This document shows positions 44,240 to 52,600 of a DNA stretch of 64,000 bases, one piece after another. Positions within the stretch are counted from its first letter, which is position 1; each line of letters starts with the position of its first letter. Source of the stretch: Alteromonas gilva (lineage in GTDB: Bacteria; Pseudomonadota; Gammaproteobacteria; Enterobacterales; Alteromonadaceae). The notes under the pieces were generated by a model, which saw only the letters and a program-made list of their open reading frames with translations, was not told where the DNA came from and ran no database searches. The position numbers and the translations under genes are program-made. The stretch lies in contig NZ_JAQQXP010000002.1 in the NCBI RefSeq assembly GCF_028595265.1, positions 62,001 to 126,000 on the forward strand, written 5' to 3'.

Positions 44240-44682
44240 AAAACTATATCTGTGTAATTCTGACCACGCTTTGCTGCCTGGTCGGCTCATTTACCGCACA
44301 AGCCGGTAATCAACCGGTGTATTACCCGTCCAGCGGTAATGTCCCTTTTTCGAAAGCGGTAAAGGTCGGTGATACTCTTTATTTATCGGGGCTGATTGGT
44401 GCTGGTAAGGCCGGCCTGCCAAAAGAGTTTAATGCGCAAATCACCCAGCTAATGGATAACCTGCAAAGCACACTGGCCTCGTTTGATCTGACTACCGATG
44501 CTGTCTTTAAATGCACCGTAATGATTGATGACATGGACCGCTGGCCCGACTTTAACAACATTTATATCAAGTACTTTAAGGCCGATCGGTTACCAGCGCG
44601 CAGCGCATTTGGTGCTGATGGGCTGGCCATGGGCGCCATTGCAGAACTTGAGTGTATGGCGTATATGCCGGGGGCGCAGTAA
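44236..44682 (+). CDS. RidA-family protein with a signal peptide (copy 2, exported)
   Basis: The 148-residue RidA protein has a clear Sec signal (CVILTTLCCLVGSFTAQA, residues ~5-22). The mature part is a full-length RidA: VGDTLYLSGLIG, a helix with QLMDNLQSTLASF, the catalytic-site PARSAFGADGLAMG with Arg122, and AELECMAYM with the conserved glutamate. Most RidA proteins are cytoplasmic; export would place imine hydrolysis beside the Tat-exported PLP enzyme. It overlaps that gene by 4 bases and shares one base with the next start (TAATG). Confidence 0.85.
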   Translation: MKNYICVILTTLCCLVGSFTAQAGNQPVYYPSSGNVPFSKAVKVGDTLYLSGLIGAGKAGLPKEFNAQITQLMDNLQSTLASFDLTTDAVFKCTVMIDDMDRWPDFNNIYIKYFKADRLPARSAFGADGLAMGAIAELECMAYMPGAQ

Positions 44683-46382
44683 TGAGCGGGTTAGGCAAAA
44701 GCGTGTGGGCTGTGCTCATGATAGGGTGCGTGCTGATAGCGGCTCCGTGCAGTGCACAACAACCAGACTTTCCTGATATGCAAATCACTATTGAGCCTGT
44801 TATGCAAAATAACAGTGTCGAACAGGTTAATATGGTTATTAGCTTCGACAGTGACAGCGTCGCCGCAGGCGAGCCCTTGTTGAGCATGCCGGTGGTGTTG
44901 GTGTCGACGCCATCTGCCAATTTGCATGCAGCGGATTTACACGTGACCGATGAGCAGGGCGCGCTGACCTTGAGCGAACGCCTCGCTGAACCGGATCCGA
45001 GTGGGCAGTACCGGGAGTATATTACTGAGCGTGCTACCCAGGGCAGAATAACCGTCAGCTATGATTTTACACCGCGTGCGGTTGATGAGCTGACCCGCAA
45101 CGGGCCATTGTTTGACTTTCGTCGGCAAACCGGCGGAGCAATGGGCGCGGGTGTGTACTTTATGGTGCTGCCGACCACAAAAACGCCTTATAACATTAGC
45201 CTCAACTGGCAACTCGATAACCTGCCGGCCGCCGTAAAAGGGGTATGGTCGTACGGTGAAGGCAGCCAGCGAAAAATTGGCCCGGTGGATGTTGTGCGTT
45301 TTTCTTTTTATGCGGTAGGCGCATTAAAGCAGTACCCACAAACGACAGCGCAGTATACCCAGTACTGGCTTAATCCGCCGCCCTTCGATATGACTAAGCT
45401 GGCGCGTAAAACCCAAACCCTGTTTGAGCACATGGCGGCATTTTTTGGTGACACCAATGCGTTTAAGGTGTTTGCCCGCGCTAACCCGTATCCTGCTGGT
45501 GGCGGCACCGGCCTGGGGCCATCGTTTATGTTTGGCTATGGCAGGGAGGGTCAAACCACCGATGGCGGCACCGACACCTTATTAAGTCATGAACTGGCGC
45601 ATACCTGGCCGCGTCTGAATAACGACGAACCCCATGCACTAACGGCGTGGTATACCGAAGGTATGGCCGAGTTCTACTCACTGTTGATGCTCAGACGCTC
45701 CGGAGCGATGGAGACTGACGAGTTTGTTCGTCAGCTAAATCAGCGGATGGACAATTACTATGGTAGCCGCTTCCTCACGCTGACCAATGCCGAGGCGGGA
45801 GAGTTATTCTGGCAAGAGCACGATGCCCAGCGCGTGCCCTATGGTCGTGGATTAGTGTATCTGCTTAAACTCGACCAGCAGCTCAAGGACGCTTCGCAAG
45901 GCGAAGTGTCGCTGGATACGCTGGTGTTGGATGTGTATAACCGCCAACAGGCGGGCGAAACGATTGGCCTAGATGCCTGGCAGGCGATGCTCAGGCAACA
46001 TCTTGGAGAGCGTGCGGTGGAGGACTTTATCGCTATGACCAACGGCAAGGTGATGACACCTGAGCCGCGTATCTTTGGATGCCTGGTCGCGAGGCCGTAT
46101 CAGTTTGCACCCTTTGAACTGGGCTTTGATCCCATGCGCTTAGGCGAGGTCAGTGATTTGCGTGCAGACAGCAACGCGGCCAATGCCGGGCTACAAAATG
46201 GCGATATCATTACCGCGATTACGCCAGTAGAAGTGCTCAAAAAAAATCCTCAGCAAAAGGTTGAGATGACCGTTACGCGCGGTGATAACACCTTTGATGT
46301 GTCCTTTTTGCCCCGGCGTGCCCCCGTATCAGGCTGGCATTGGGTCCGAGATACCACGCAACAATGTGCGTTTAAGGAGTAG
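44682..46382 (+). CDS. Exported gluzincin-like metallopeptidase with C-terminal PDZ-like domain (copy 2)
   Basis: The 566-residue paralogue of the protein encoded at 37279 has a signal peptide (WAVLMIGCVLIAAPCSAQQ), the beta-rich N-terminal domain, zinc site HELAH (303-307) with WYTEGMAEFY and Glu326, and a PDZ-like region near the C-terminus (ADSNAANAGLQNGDIITAI). The HExxH to Glu gap is 18 residues, the classical gluzincin spacing, unlike copy 1. The start ATG at 44682 overlaps the RidA stop; an in-frame GTG at 44652 would lie inside that gene. A tag-AGGAG context separates it from the next gene by 3 bases. Confidence 0.77.
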   Translation: MSGLGKSVWAVLMIGCVLIAAPCSAQQPDFPDMQITIEPVMQNNSVEQVNMVISFDSDSVAAGEPLLSMPVVLVSTPSANLHAADLHVTDEQGALTLSERLAEPDPSGQYREYITERATQGRITVSYDFTPRAVDELTRNGPLFDFRRQTGGAMGAGVYFMVLPTTKTPYNISLNWQLDNLPAAVKGVWSYGEGSQRKIGPVDVVRFSFYAVGALKQYPQTTAQYTQYWLNPPPFDMTKLARKTQTLFEHMAAFFGDTNAFKVFARANPYPAGGGTGLGPSFMFGYGREGQTTDGGTDTLLSHELAHTWPRLNNDEPHALTAWYTEGMAEFYSLLMLRRSGAMETDEFVRQLNQRMDNYYGSRFLTLTNAEAGELFWQEHDAQRVPYGRGLVYLLKLDQQLKDASQGEVSLDTLVLDVYNRQQAGETIGLDAWQAMLRQHLGERAVEDFIAMTNGKVMTPEPRIFGCLVARPYQFAPFELGFDPMRLGEVSDLRADSNAANAGLQNGDIITAITPVEVLKKNPQQKVEMTVTRGDNTFDVSFLPRRAPVSGWHWVRDTTQQCAFKE

Positions 46383-46385
46383 CGT

Positions 46386-47852
46386 ATGATTAAACCAATT
46401 ATGCTGAGCGTCGCGTTACTGACTGGCGTTTTACCATGCGCCACTGTGGTTGCAAAGCAGGGCAACGAAGCGGGTTTTACCACCGTTAAAACCACCCATC
46501 AGGGAACATTCGGGGCAACGGCGGTGACGTTCAATTCGGTGGTGGAGGGCTTTGCCCTTGAGCCGTTGGAATCGGGTCGCTTAGAAGTGGTGAGTACCAG
46601 CTATCTGCGCCAGCCTGAAAGTGCCAGCCGCCCGGTGTTGTTTGCCTTTAACGGCGGGCCGATTTCGCCTGCTGTGTATTTACATACCCTGGCACTTGGC
46701 CCCTGGCGCCTGGCGGTGGATGACAATCTCAGCGCCGATCCGGCCCAGTTCCCGCTGATAAAAAACACTTATGCGCCACTGGATGTGGCCGATGTGGTGT
46801 TGTTCGACCCGGCGGGCACGGGTTACAGTCGCTTTGACAGCGATACAACACCGCAGATGTACTTTGGTAACCATAACGACGCGGCTCAATTTGTTGCCTT
46901 TATGCAGGCCTGGTTAACCCGCCATGATCGCATGGATTCGCCGGTGTATATTCTTGGCGAGAGCTACGGCACCATGCGTGTAGCAGCGGTTGCCGAGCAG
47001 CTCAGTGAACAAAAATCAAAGGTAAACCTGCGCGGCATTTATTTATTTGGTCAGGCGCTTAACCTGCAGGAAACCGCCCAGCGCCACGATAATGTGCTGA
47101 CCTATCCATTGTCGTTACCCACATTAGCCGCCCTCGGCTGGTATCACCAGCAACTGCCGGATAAGAACACCACTGACTTTGCGGCCCACATGCAGGCTGT
47201 TAACGAATTCGCCTATGGCGACTACTTACAGGTATTGCTTAAGGGGAATACCGCCAGCAACGCCGAAAAAACCGCTATTGCTGAGCGCCTTGAGGCGCTG
47301 ACCGGCCTCAGTGCAGAAACTCATTTGCAGTACGATATTCGCATTACTAAAAACCAGTTTCGCGCTGAGCTACTCAAACACAAAGGCCTGGTACTGGGCG
47401 CCAATGACGGCCGGTATGTCCAGGCGCCCAGTGAGGACGCGCCGCTGCCAGATGGCTCAAGCACGATATATCCGGCGGTATTCCGCGCTTTTGACACCAT
47501 TGCGGCGCAAAAGCTAGGGGTTGATACGCCCCGAGAATATGTGGTGTCTTCACCGGTAAAAGGTTTGGGAGACTGGGATTGGGGCTCAAAAGCCGGTCCG
47601 TTCGCTAAGTATCCGTATGCCAACGGCATTGCCGACGCCATGGTGCAGTATCCGCAGCTAACGGTCATGGTTGGCGCCGGACATTACGATACGCTCACCA
47701 CTACCGGTGCGACCGACTACCTGCTGCGCCACGCTGACTGGCCTAAGGAGCGGGTGATGAAACGGTATTATCCGGGGGGGCACATGGCCTATACCGTAGA
47801 GGCCAACCTGGCCCAGTTCAGTGCGGACTTAAAAGCCCTTATCGCGCGCTAA
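46386..47852 (+). CDS. Exported S10-family serine carboxypeptidase-like protein (copy 2)
   Basis: The 488-residue paralogue of the S10 protein at 38925 has a signal peptide, the nucleophile GESYGT with Ser193, an Asp candidate in VGAGHYDTLTT (~427) and a His in PGGHMAY (~462). The substrate/oxyanion motif is altered: FNGGPISPAV instead of NGGPGxSS, so the usual second glycine is replaced. The catalytic triad looks intact, but specificity or oxyanion geometry may differ. It closes the operon; AGGAG precedes the start. Confidence 0.8.
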   Translation: MIKPIMLSVALLTGVLPCATVVAKQGNEAGFTTVKTTHQGTFGATAVTFNSVVEGFALEPLESGRLEVVSTSYLRQPESASRPVLFAFNGGPISPAVYLHTLALGPWRLAVDDNLSADPAQFPLIKNTYAPLDVADVVLFDPAGTGYSRFDSDTTPQMYFGNHNDAAQFVAFMQAWLTRHDRMDSPVYILGESYGTMRVAAVAEQLSEQKSKVNLRGIYLFGQALNLQETAQRHDNVLTYPLSLPTLAALGWYHQQLPDKNTTDFAAHMQAVNEFAYGDYLQVLLKGNTASNAEKTAIAERLEALTGLSAETHLQYDIRITKNQFRAELLKHKGLVLGANDGRYVQAPSEDAPLPDGSSTIYPAVFRAFDTIAAQKLGVDTPREYVVSSPVKGLGDWDWGSKAGPFAKYPYANGIADAMVQYPQLTVMVGAGHYDTLTTTGATDYLLRHADWPKERVMKRYYPGGHMAYTVEANLAQFSADLKALIAR

Positions 47853-48079
47853 TCAACTGGGAAAACCCGCCTTAGATGAGGGAGCTGCCGGTTGGGATTA
47901 GCGGCTCCCCATCGCCTTTACTGACTATGTTCACTTGTGCGCTAAGGCGCTTCCCAAAAAATAAGTTCATTTTCCCTCGTTTAGCAACGCCAGACAGCAC
48001 AGTGCACTGTTGTTTTGCTCATCAGCGTGGCATACGCTCACAAACCGCACTGCGCCGACGTGCTTACTGCACTGGCCGT

Positions 48080-48112
48080 CTGTCACAAAAACTTCATCAA
48101 ACTTCGTGTCCG
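48080..48112 (+). promoter_or_regulatory. Pho-box-like element upstream of TonB receptor
   Basis: Three 11-base units follow one another: CTGTCACAAAA, ACTTCATCAAA, CTTCGTGTCCG. The first two match the PhoB box (CTGTCAT repeats every 11 bases with A/T-rich spacers). Near-identical elements lie at 52469 and 53944. It is 100 bases before the receptor start, so a long leader is implied. The rest of 47853-48211 holds no gene that I recognise. Confidence 0.6.
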
Positions 48113-48211
48113 GTTTTAACCGTTATTGCGCTCTTCATCCATGTGACCGCCTGGCACCTAAAGTGGTGCTGCTCAATATAAAAGTTTTTACTTACGATGA
48201 TGGGACAAACG

Positions 48212-50896
48212 ATGAAACACACGCTCAACAAAACGCGCTTATCCGTGGCAGTGTTTGCTGCGCTATCTGGTATGAGCTTCTCGCCAGTACAAGCACAAAC
48301 AGTTAATAACGACGACACACTGGAAGTGATTGAAGTCACGTCTTTTCGCGGCTCACTCATTAAAGCCAAAGATCTGAAACGCGAAGCGATCATTTCCCGA
48401 GACAGCATCCTGGCTGAAGACATTGCCGATTTCCCGGATCTCAATTTGGCCGACTCATTGCAACGGGTACCGGGTATTACCATCACACGTGAAGCAGGCG
48501 AAGGCCGACAGATTTCCCTGCGCGGTTTAGGCCCTGATTTTACCCGTGTGCAGGTAAATGGTATGGAGGCGATGGGGACTTCAGCGTCGCCAATGGATGC
48601 CAAAGGCAGTGTAAGTCGTACCCGGGGCTTCGATTTTAACGTGTTTGCGTCGGAGCTGTTTAATCGCATAGATGTCAACAAAACCTATTCTGCTGATCAG
48701 GAAGAAGGCGGTATTGGCGGCACAGTGGGGCTGTATACGGCCAAGCCCTTTGACTATTCCGGGTTTAAAAGCGCAGTCTCTTTACGTGGCGGCTACAACG
48801 ACAACAGCGAAGAAACCGATCCACGCTTTGCTGGCCTGATTAGCAACACCTGGAATAACGTTGGCGCCTTAGTGAGCGTTGCCTACAGCGAACGTAATAC
48901 CACTGAATTTGGCACCAATACCACGCGCTGGCGCCGCGAAACGGGTAAGTCAGCGGCTGATGAGAGCAACACGGCGTTACAGGCAGAACTGGACTCCGGC
49001 GAGTTATGGTTTCCGCGCGGCCATCGCTTTTCGCTGTGGAACAACCAACAACAACGACTGGGGCTAACCGGGGCGCTGCAATTTAAGCCCAGCGATGCAT
49101 TTAGCCTGACCCTGGATGTCATGTATGCCCAGCTAGAGAACAACCAGAATGAACACCACTCAGCAGTAAAGGATAACAAGGTAGTAAAAGACCTTGAATG
49201 GGTAGAAAACGACGGTCAAAAAGAGGTGGTGTACGCCAGCTACGAGGACGCCACCTGGCGCAATGAAAACAGCAGACGGTTTAATGAGTCTACGTTTAAC
49301 CAGTACACCTTAACTGCACAGTGGCAGCTAACTGATGATCTCAGTATGACGGGGTTGCTGGGGACCAGCTCGTCTGACTTTGAGCAGCCACGGGTTCAAA
49401 AATCGAACATACATGCCCGCAAGAAGGTCGATATTATCAGTGACTTCACCGGCGATCGTTTTTATGGCGTAAGCTATTCGCCCGACTTTGATACCACTGG
49501 CATTGAGGGTTTTGAAGTTAAGGATATTTACCTGCAGGAAAACTATATCACTAACGATTTCGACACGGCCAAAGTGGATTTTACCTATTTTACGGGTGAC
49601 ACCGGCGTGCTGAGTTTTGGTGCCAACTACAAAAAGTTTGAAAACAGCGAATATCAGTTATCCCAAAGCAATGCGCAAAACATTGCACCGCAAAATACCG
49701 GGGATAGCACGCTGACCGCTGATATGACGTCGGTATTTACCCAACATCCTGATGCGCAATGGATTCAGGGCGAACTGCCGGTGCTGTTAGATCATTACGG
49801 CTTAACCGACTACAGCATTGACGATAGCAGCATTACCCCTAATCACAAATCACCTGTCAGCGAAGATACCCTGGCATTTTATGTTACTTACGGCTGGGAA
49901 ATGGTGCTTGGCGATAACCCGCTGAGAGTGCAAACGGGTTTACGTTATTTCGACACTGAAATCACCGCAGCGGGTATTTCCAATGGGGTTAATATAGAAA
50001 CCTCACGTACCTATTCTGATGTGCTGCCTACGCTGAATATGGTGTATGAGCTAAACGATGACATGTTGCTGCGTCTGGGCGCGAGTCAGAATATTACCCG
50101 TCCATCGCTGGGTGCGGTGAGCTATAACGCGTCGGTGTCGCAAACCTCGGGCGAAGCGATTACCAGCGTATCCATGGGTAATCCAACCCTTGAGCCCTTT
50201 GAATCAACCAACCTTGATTTAGCGTATGAGTGGTATTTTGATGAAGTCGGATACTTGTCGGCAGCGCTGTTTCACAAGAAAATCGATAACTTTATTGTAT
50301 CGACCACCACGGAAGTCGTGTATTCGTCGCTGGGGCTGCCAGCAGAGTTATTGCCGGCGGATAAAACCATCGACAGCATCTTTTACCTGGATCGTCCGGA
50401 AAACCTCGATTCATCAACCATCAAAGGGATAGAGCTGTCTTTCTCCCGGGATTTGGACTTTTTGCCCGCCCCCTTCGATCACTTAGGGGTTATTGCCAAC
50501 TACACTTACGCAGATGGCGAAGCGCTTTACCGCAATGTGTATGGCGAAGAGGGCAATGACCAGTACAAAGCGTTCACGGGGTTGTCGAAAAACAGCTATA
50601 ATTTTACGCTTTATTACGAACAGGATAACTGGGGTGGACGTATTTCAGCGGCACACCGGAGCCCTTATATCGCCAGCGCCTCGTCGACCGGCGACCAGGA
50701 TGAAAGTGGTTATCACGAAACCACTTACCTCGATTTCTCAGCGTTCTATCAGGTTACTGACAGTTTGCGTTTAAACCTTGAGGGCATTAACCTCACCGAT
50801 GAACGTGAAGAACTATACAGCGACTCTCACGACCGTCAGTACAATACCACCAGCAGTGGCCGAACCGTCATGGCCGGGGTAACCGTACAGTTTTAA
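48212..50896 (+). CDS. TonB-dependent receptor (Caulobacter-type, TIGR01782-like)
   Basis: The 894-residue receptor has a signal peptide ending at VQAQT (~28), TonB box LEVIEVTSF, then the plug pattern of the large Caulobacter/Xanthomonas-type receptors: ISRDSILAEDIADFPDLNLADSLQRVPGI, RGLGPDFTRVQVNGM and INKTYSADQEEGGIGGTV-like. The barrel ends VMAGVTVQF. GGGA precedes the ATG at 48212; an earlier ATG at 48197 lacks a ribosome binding site. A strong terminator follows. The Pho-box-like element upstream and the phosphoesterase-type genes downstream suggest uptake of a phosphorylated compound; this is inferred. Confidence 0.9.
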   Translation: MKHTLNKTRLSVAVFAALSGMSFSPVQAQTVNNDDTLEVIEVTSFRGSLIKAKDLKREAIISRDSILAEDIADFPDLNLADSLQRVPGITITREAGEGRQISLRGLGPDFTRVQVNGMEAMGTSASPMDAKGSVSRTRGFDFNVFASELFNRIDVNKTYSADQEEGGIGGTVGLYTAKPFDYSGFKSAVSLRGGYNDNSEETDPRFAGLISNTWNNVGALVSVAYSERNTTEFGTNTTRWRRETGKSAADESNTALQAELDSGELWFPRGHRFSLWNNQQQRLGLTGALQFKPSDAFSLTLDVMYAQLENNQNEHHSAVKDNKVVKDLEWVENDGQKEVVYASYEDATWRNENSRRFNESTFNQYTLTAQWQLTDDLSMTGLLGTSSSDFEQPRVQKSNIHARKKVDIISDFTGDRFYGVSYSPDFDTTGIEGFEVKDIYLQENYITNDFDTAKVDFTYFTGDTGVLSFGANYKKFENSEYQLSQSNAQNIAPQNTGDSTLTADMTSVFTQHPDAQWIQGELPVLLDHYGLTDYSIDDSSITPNHKSPVSEDTLAFYVTYGWEMVLGDNPLRVQTGLRYFDTEITAAGISNGVNIETSRTYSDVLPTLNMVYELNDDMLLRLGASQNITRPSLGAVSYNASVSQTSGEAITSVSMGNPTLEPFESTNLDLAYEWYFDEVGYLSAALFHKKIDNFIVSTTTEVVYSSLGLPAELLPADKTIDSIFYLDRPENLDSSTIKGIELSFSRDLDFLPAPFDHLGVIANYTYADGEALYRNVYGEEGNDQYKAFTGLSKNSYNFTLYYEQDNWGGRISAAHRSPYIASASSTGDQDESGYHETTYLDFSAFYQVTDSLRLNLEGINLTDEREELYSDSHDRQYNTTSSGRTVMAGVTVQF

Positions 50897-50904
50897 CTTA
50901 CCGT

Positions 50905-50933
50905 GCTCCCTGCAACAGCAGGGAGCGTTTTTT
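50905..50933 (+). terminator. Rho-independent terminator after TonB receptor gene
   Basis: GCTCCCTGC and GCAGGGAGC form a perfect 9-bp stem around AACA, followed by GTTTTTTC. The PHP-domain gene starts only 27 bases later, so it would be expressed by read-through or from a very compact promoter. Confidence 0.85.
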
Positions 50934-50959
50934 CAGGTATTCAGTAAATTTGAGAAACT

Positions 50960-52438
50960 ATGCTACATCGTATAATTGTTGGATTACTTGCAACAGCGCT
51001 ACTCAATGTCTCGGGTTGCCAGTCTGGCAGCCACACTCACTCCCTCTCTTATTCTCATAATCACACACAAGCTGACGCAGAACTTGAGCCACAATGGTTG
51101 GCGGGCGATCATCATATTCACAGCCATTACAGTGTTGGCTGGGACCGGTCAGTGAGTCCGCCCAAGCCCATTCTGGCCGGTGATGCCCTTTACTCTACGC
51201 CTAAAAATGCGCGTATGGCGTCTATTCATGGTCTGGATTGGATGGTCACTACCGATCATGGCGGACCCAATCACAGCAAAGTCAATCTGGACATGGCTTA
51301 CCCCGAACTCAAGGCGTCGCGAGAGGCAGTGCCACAGGTCCTGCAATTTTATGGGATGGAGCTCGACACGCCGGGGGCACGCCACAGCAGTTTGATCATT
51401 CCCCACAGTGACGAGGAAGCGCACCAGCTATTCCACATCGAAAAACACTATAATCGCCGGGAGGTGCTCGATGAGTCTACCCGTGACGATGAGTCATTTA
51501 TGCTTGAAGCGCTGAGCGATATGCATAGCCACACACACCGGCCTGTAGTACTGGCCAATCATCCGGGGCGCACGGCAACGGGATTAGGCGAATACACCAA
51601 AGTGACGCCGCGGGAGCTGCGCGACTGGCACGACACCGCGCCTGATGTTGCCATTGGCATGGAAGGGGCGCCCGGCCATCAGGCCAATGCGATTAACCCT
51701 GATGGCAGCATCGACCCTGCCGGCATTCGTGGAGGTTACGATAACTACCCCACCATGGGCGGGTTTGATCAGATGACCGCCCATCTGGGTGGTTTCTGGG
51801 ATAGCATGTTAGGCGAGGGCCGCCGCTGGTTTATTACCGCCACATCCGACTCGCACGCTCATTACACCGACGGTCGCACCGATTTTTGGCCCGGTGAGTA
51901 TTCTAAAACCTATGTTTACGCCAATAAAACCTACGAAAGCGTGCTGGAAAACCTGCGCAATGGCCGGGTGTTTGTCACCACTGGTGATCTAATCGATGCA
52001 CTCTTTGTAACCGTGACCAACACTCACACTGGCCACACCGCTAACATTGCGGATAACCTCAGCGCCGAGCCTGGTGATGAGTTGTTATTAACCGTTAAGT
52101 TCCGCGATCCTGATCGACTTAATTTTAACAACGAAAACCCACAGGTAAATCGACTCGATATTATTGTTGGCGATATCAACGGGCCGGTGGCTGACCGCAC
52201 CGCAGACCGTAACCTGACTACCCGGGTGCTGCACCGTTTTTATGCCAGTGACTGGAAACGGGACGAAGATGGCTTCGTCACGCTGACGATGCCACTAAGT
52301 CAACTCTCTTCAAGTAGCTATGTGCGCATAAGAGGCACTACAAATACCAACGAACTGGAGCCACAAATCGACCCGCCGGGGGAGAACCCATGGCACGACT
52401 TATGGTTTTATAGTAATCCCGTTTTTATTCATTTTTAA
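50960..52438 (+). CDS. PHP-domain lipoprotein (putative phosphoesterase)
   Basis: The 492-residue protein has a lipoprotein signal with lipobox NVSGC (Cys20), so it is membrane anchored outside the cytoplasm. The PHP-superfamily metal site is visible: HHIHSHYSVGWD (~50-62), TTDHGGPNHS (~97), ANHPGR (~198) and TSDSHAHY (~297). PHP proteins hydrolyse phosphate esters using two or three metal ions. The C-terminal ~150 residues form a beta-rich extension. No ribosome binding site stronger than TTGAGAAA is seen. It lies between two Pho-box-headed units, suggesting a role in phosphate-ester breakdown. Confidence 0.78.
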   Translation: MLHRIIVGLLATALLNVSGCQSGSHTHSLSYSHNHTQADAELEPQWLAGDHHIHSHYSVGWDRSVSPPKPILAGDALYSTPKNARMASIHGLDWMVTTDHGGPNHSKVNLDMAYPELKASREAVPQVLQFYGMELDTPGARHSSLIIPHSDEEAHQLFHIEKHYNRREVLDESTRDDESFMLEALSDMHSHTHRPVVLANHPGRTATGLGEYTKVTPRELRDWHDTAPDVAIGMEGAPGHQANAINPDGSIDPAGIRGGYDNYPTMGGFDQMTAHLGGFWDSMLGEGRRWFITATSDSHAHYTDGRTDFWPGEYSKTYVYANKTYESVLENLRNGRVFVTTGDLIDALFVTVTNTHTGHTANIADNLSAEPGDELLLTVKFRDPDRLNFNNENPQVNRLDIIVGDINGPVADRTADRNLTTRVLHRFYASDWKRDEDGFVTLTMPLSQLSSSSYVRIRGTTNTNELEPQIDPPGENPWHDLWFYSNPVFIHF

Positions 52439-52446
52439 CTGTTGCA

Positions 52447-52473
52447 GACAGCGTGTCCGGACCGCACGCTGTC
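52447..52473 (+). terminator. Hairpin after PHP-domain gene
   Basis: GACAGCGTG and CACGCTGTC pair over 9 bp around a 9-base loop, 9 bases after the stop. It is followed by ATAAAAAG, not T-rich. Its right arm overlaps the Pho-box-like element at 52469. Confidence 0.55.
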
Positions 52474-52501
52474 ATAAAAAGTTCACCTAATTAACTGTCC
52501 T
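52469..52501 (+). promoter_or_regulatory. Pho-box-like element upstream of nuclease/phosphodiesterase gene
   Basis: Units CTGTCATAAAA, AGTTCACCTAA and TTAACTGTCCT repeat every 11 bases and align with the elements at 48080 and 53944. The first unit is an exact CTGTCAT. It lies 100 bases before the start at 52601, the same distance as for the receptor at 48212. Confidence 0.6.
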
Positions 52502-52600
52502 GAAAGTTCGTTTTGTTGTTCTACATAGTGAGTGCTTTTTAATCAATCTGACAAATTGAAAAGCATTAAACCTGATGTCATAACCAACAAAGGACATACT

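Noticed and set aside
48097..48681. 194-codon minus-strand frame
   Set aside because: Overlaps the Pho-box-like element and the receptor N-terminus; composition is that of a shadow frame and no domain is visible.
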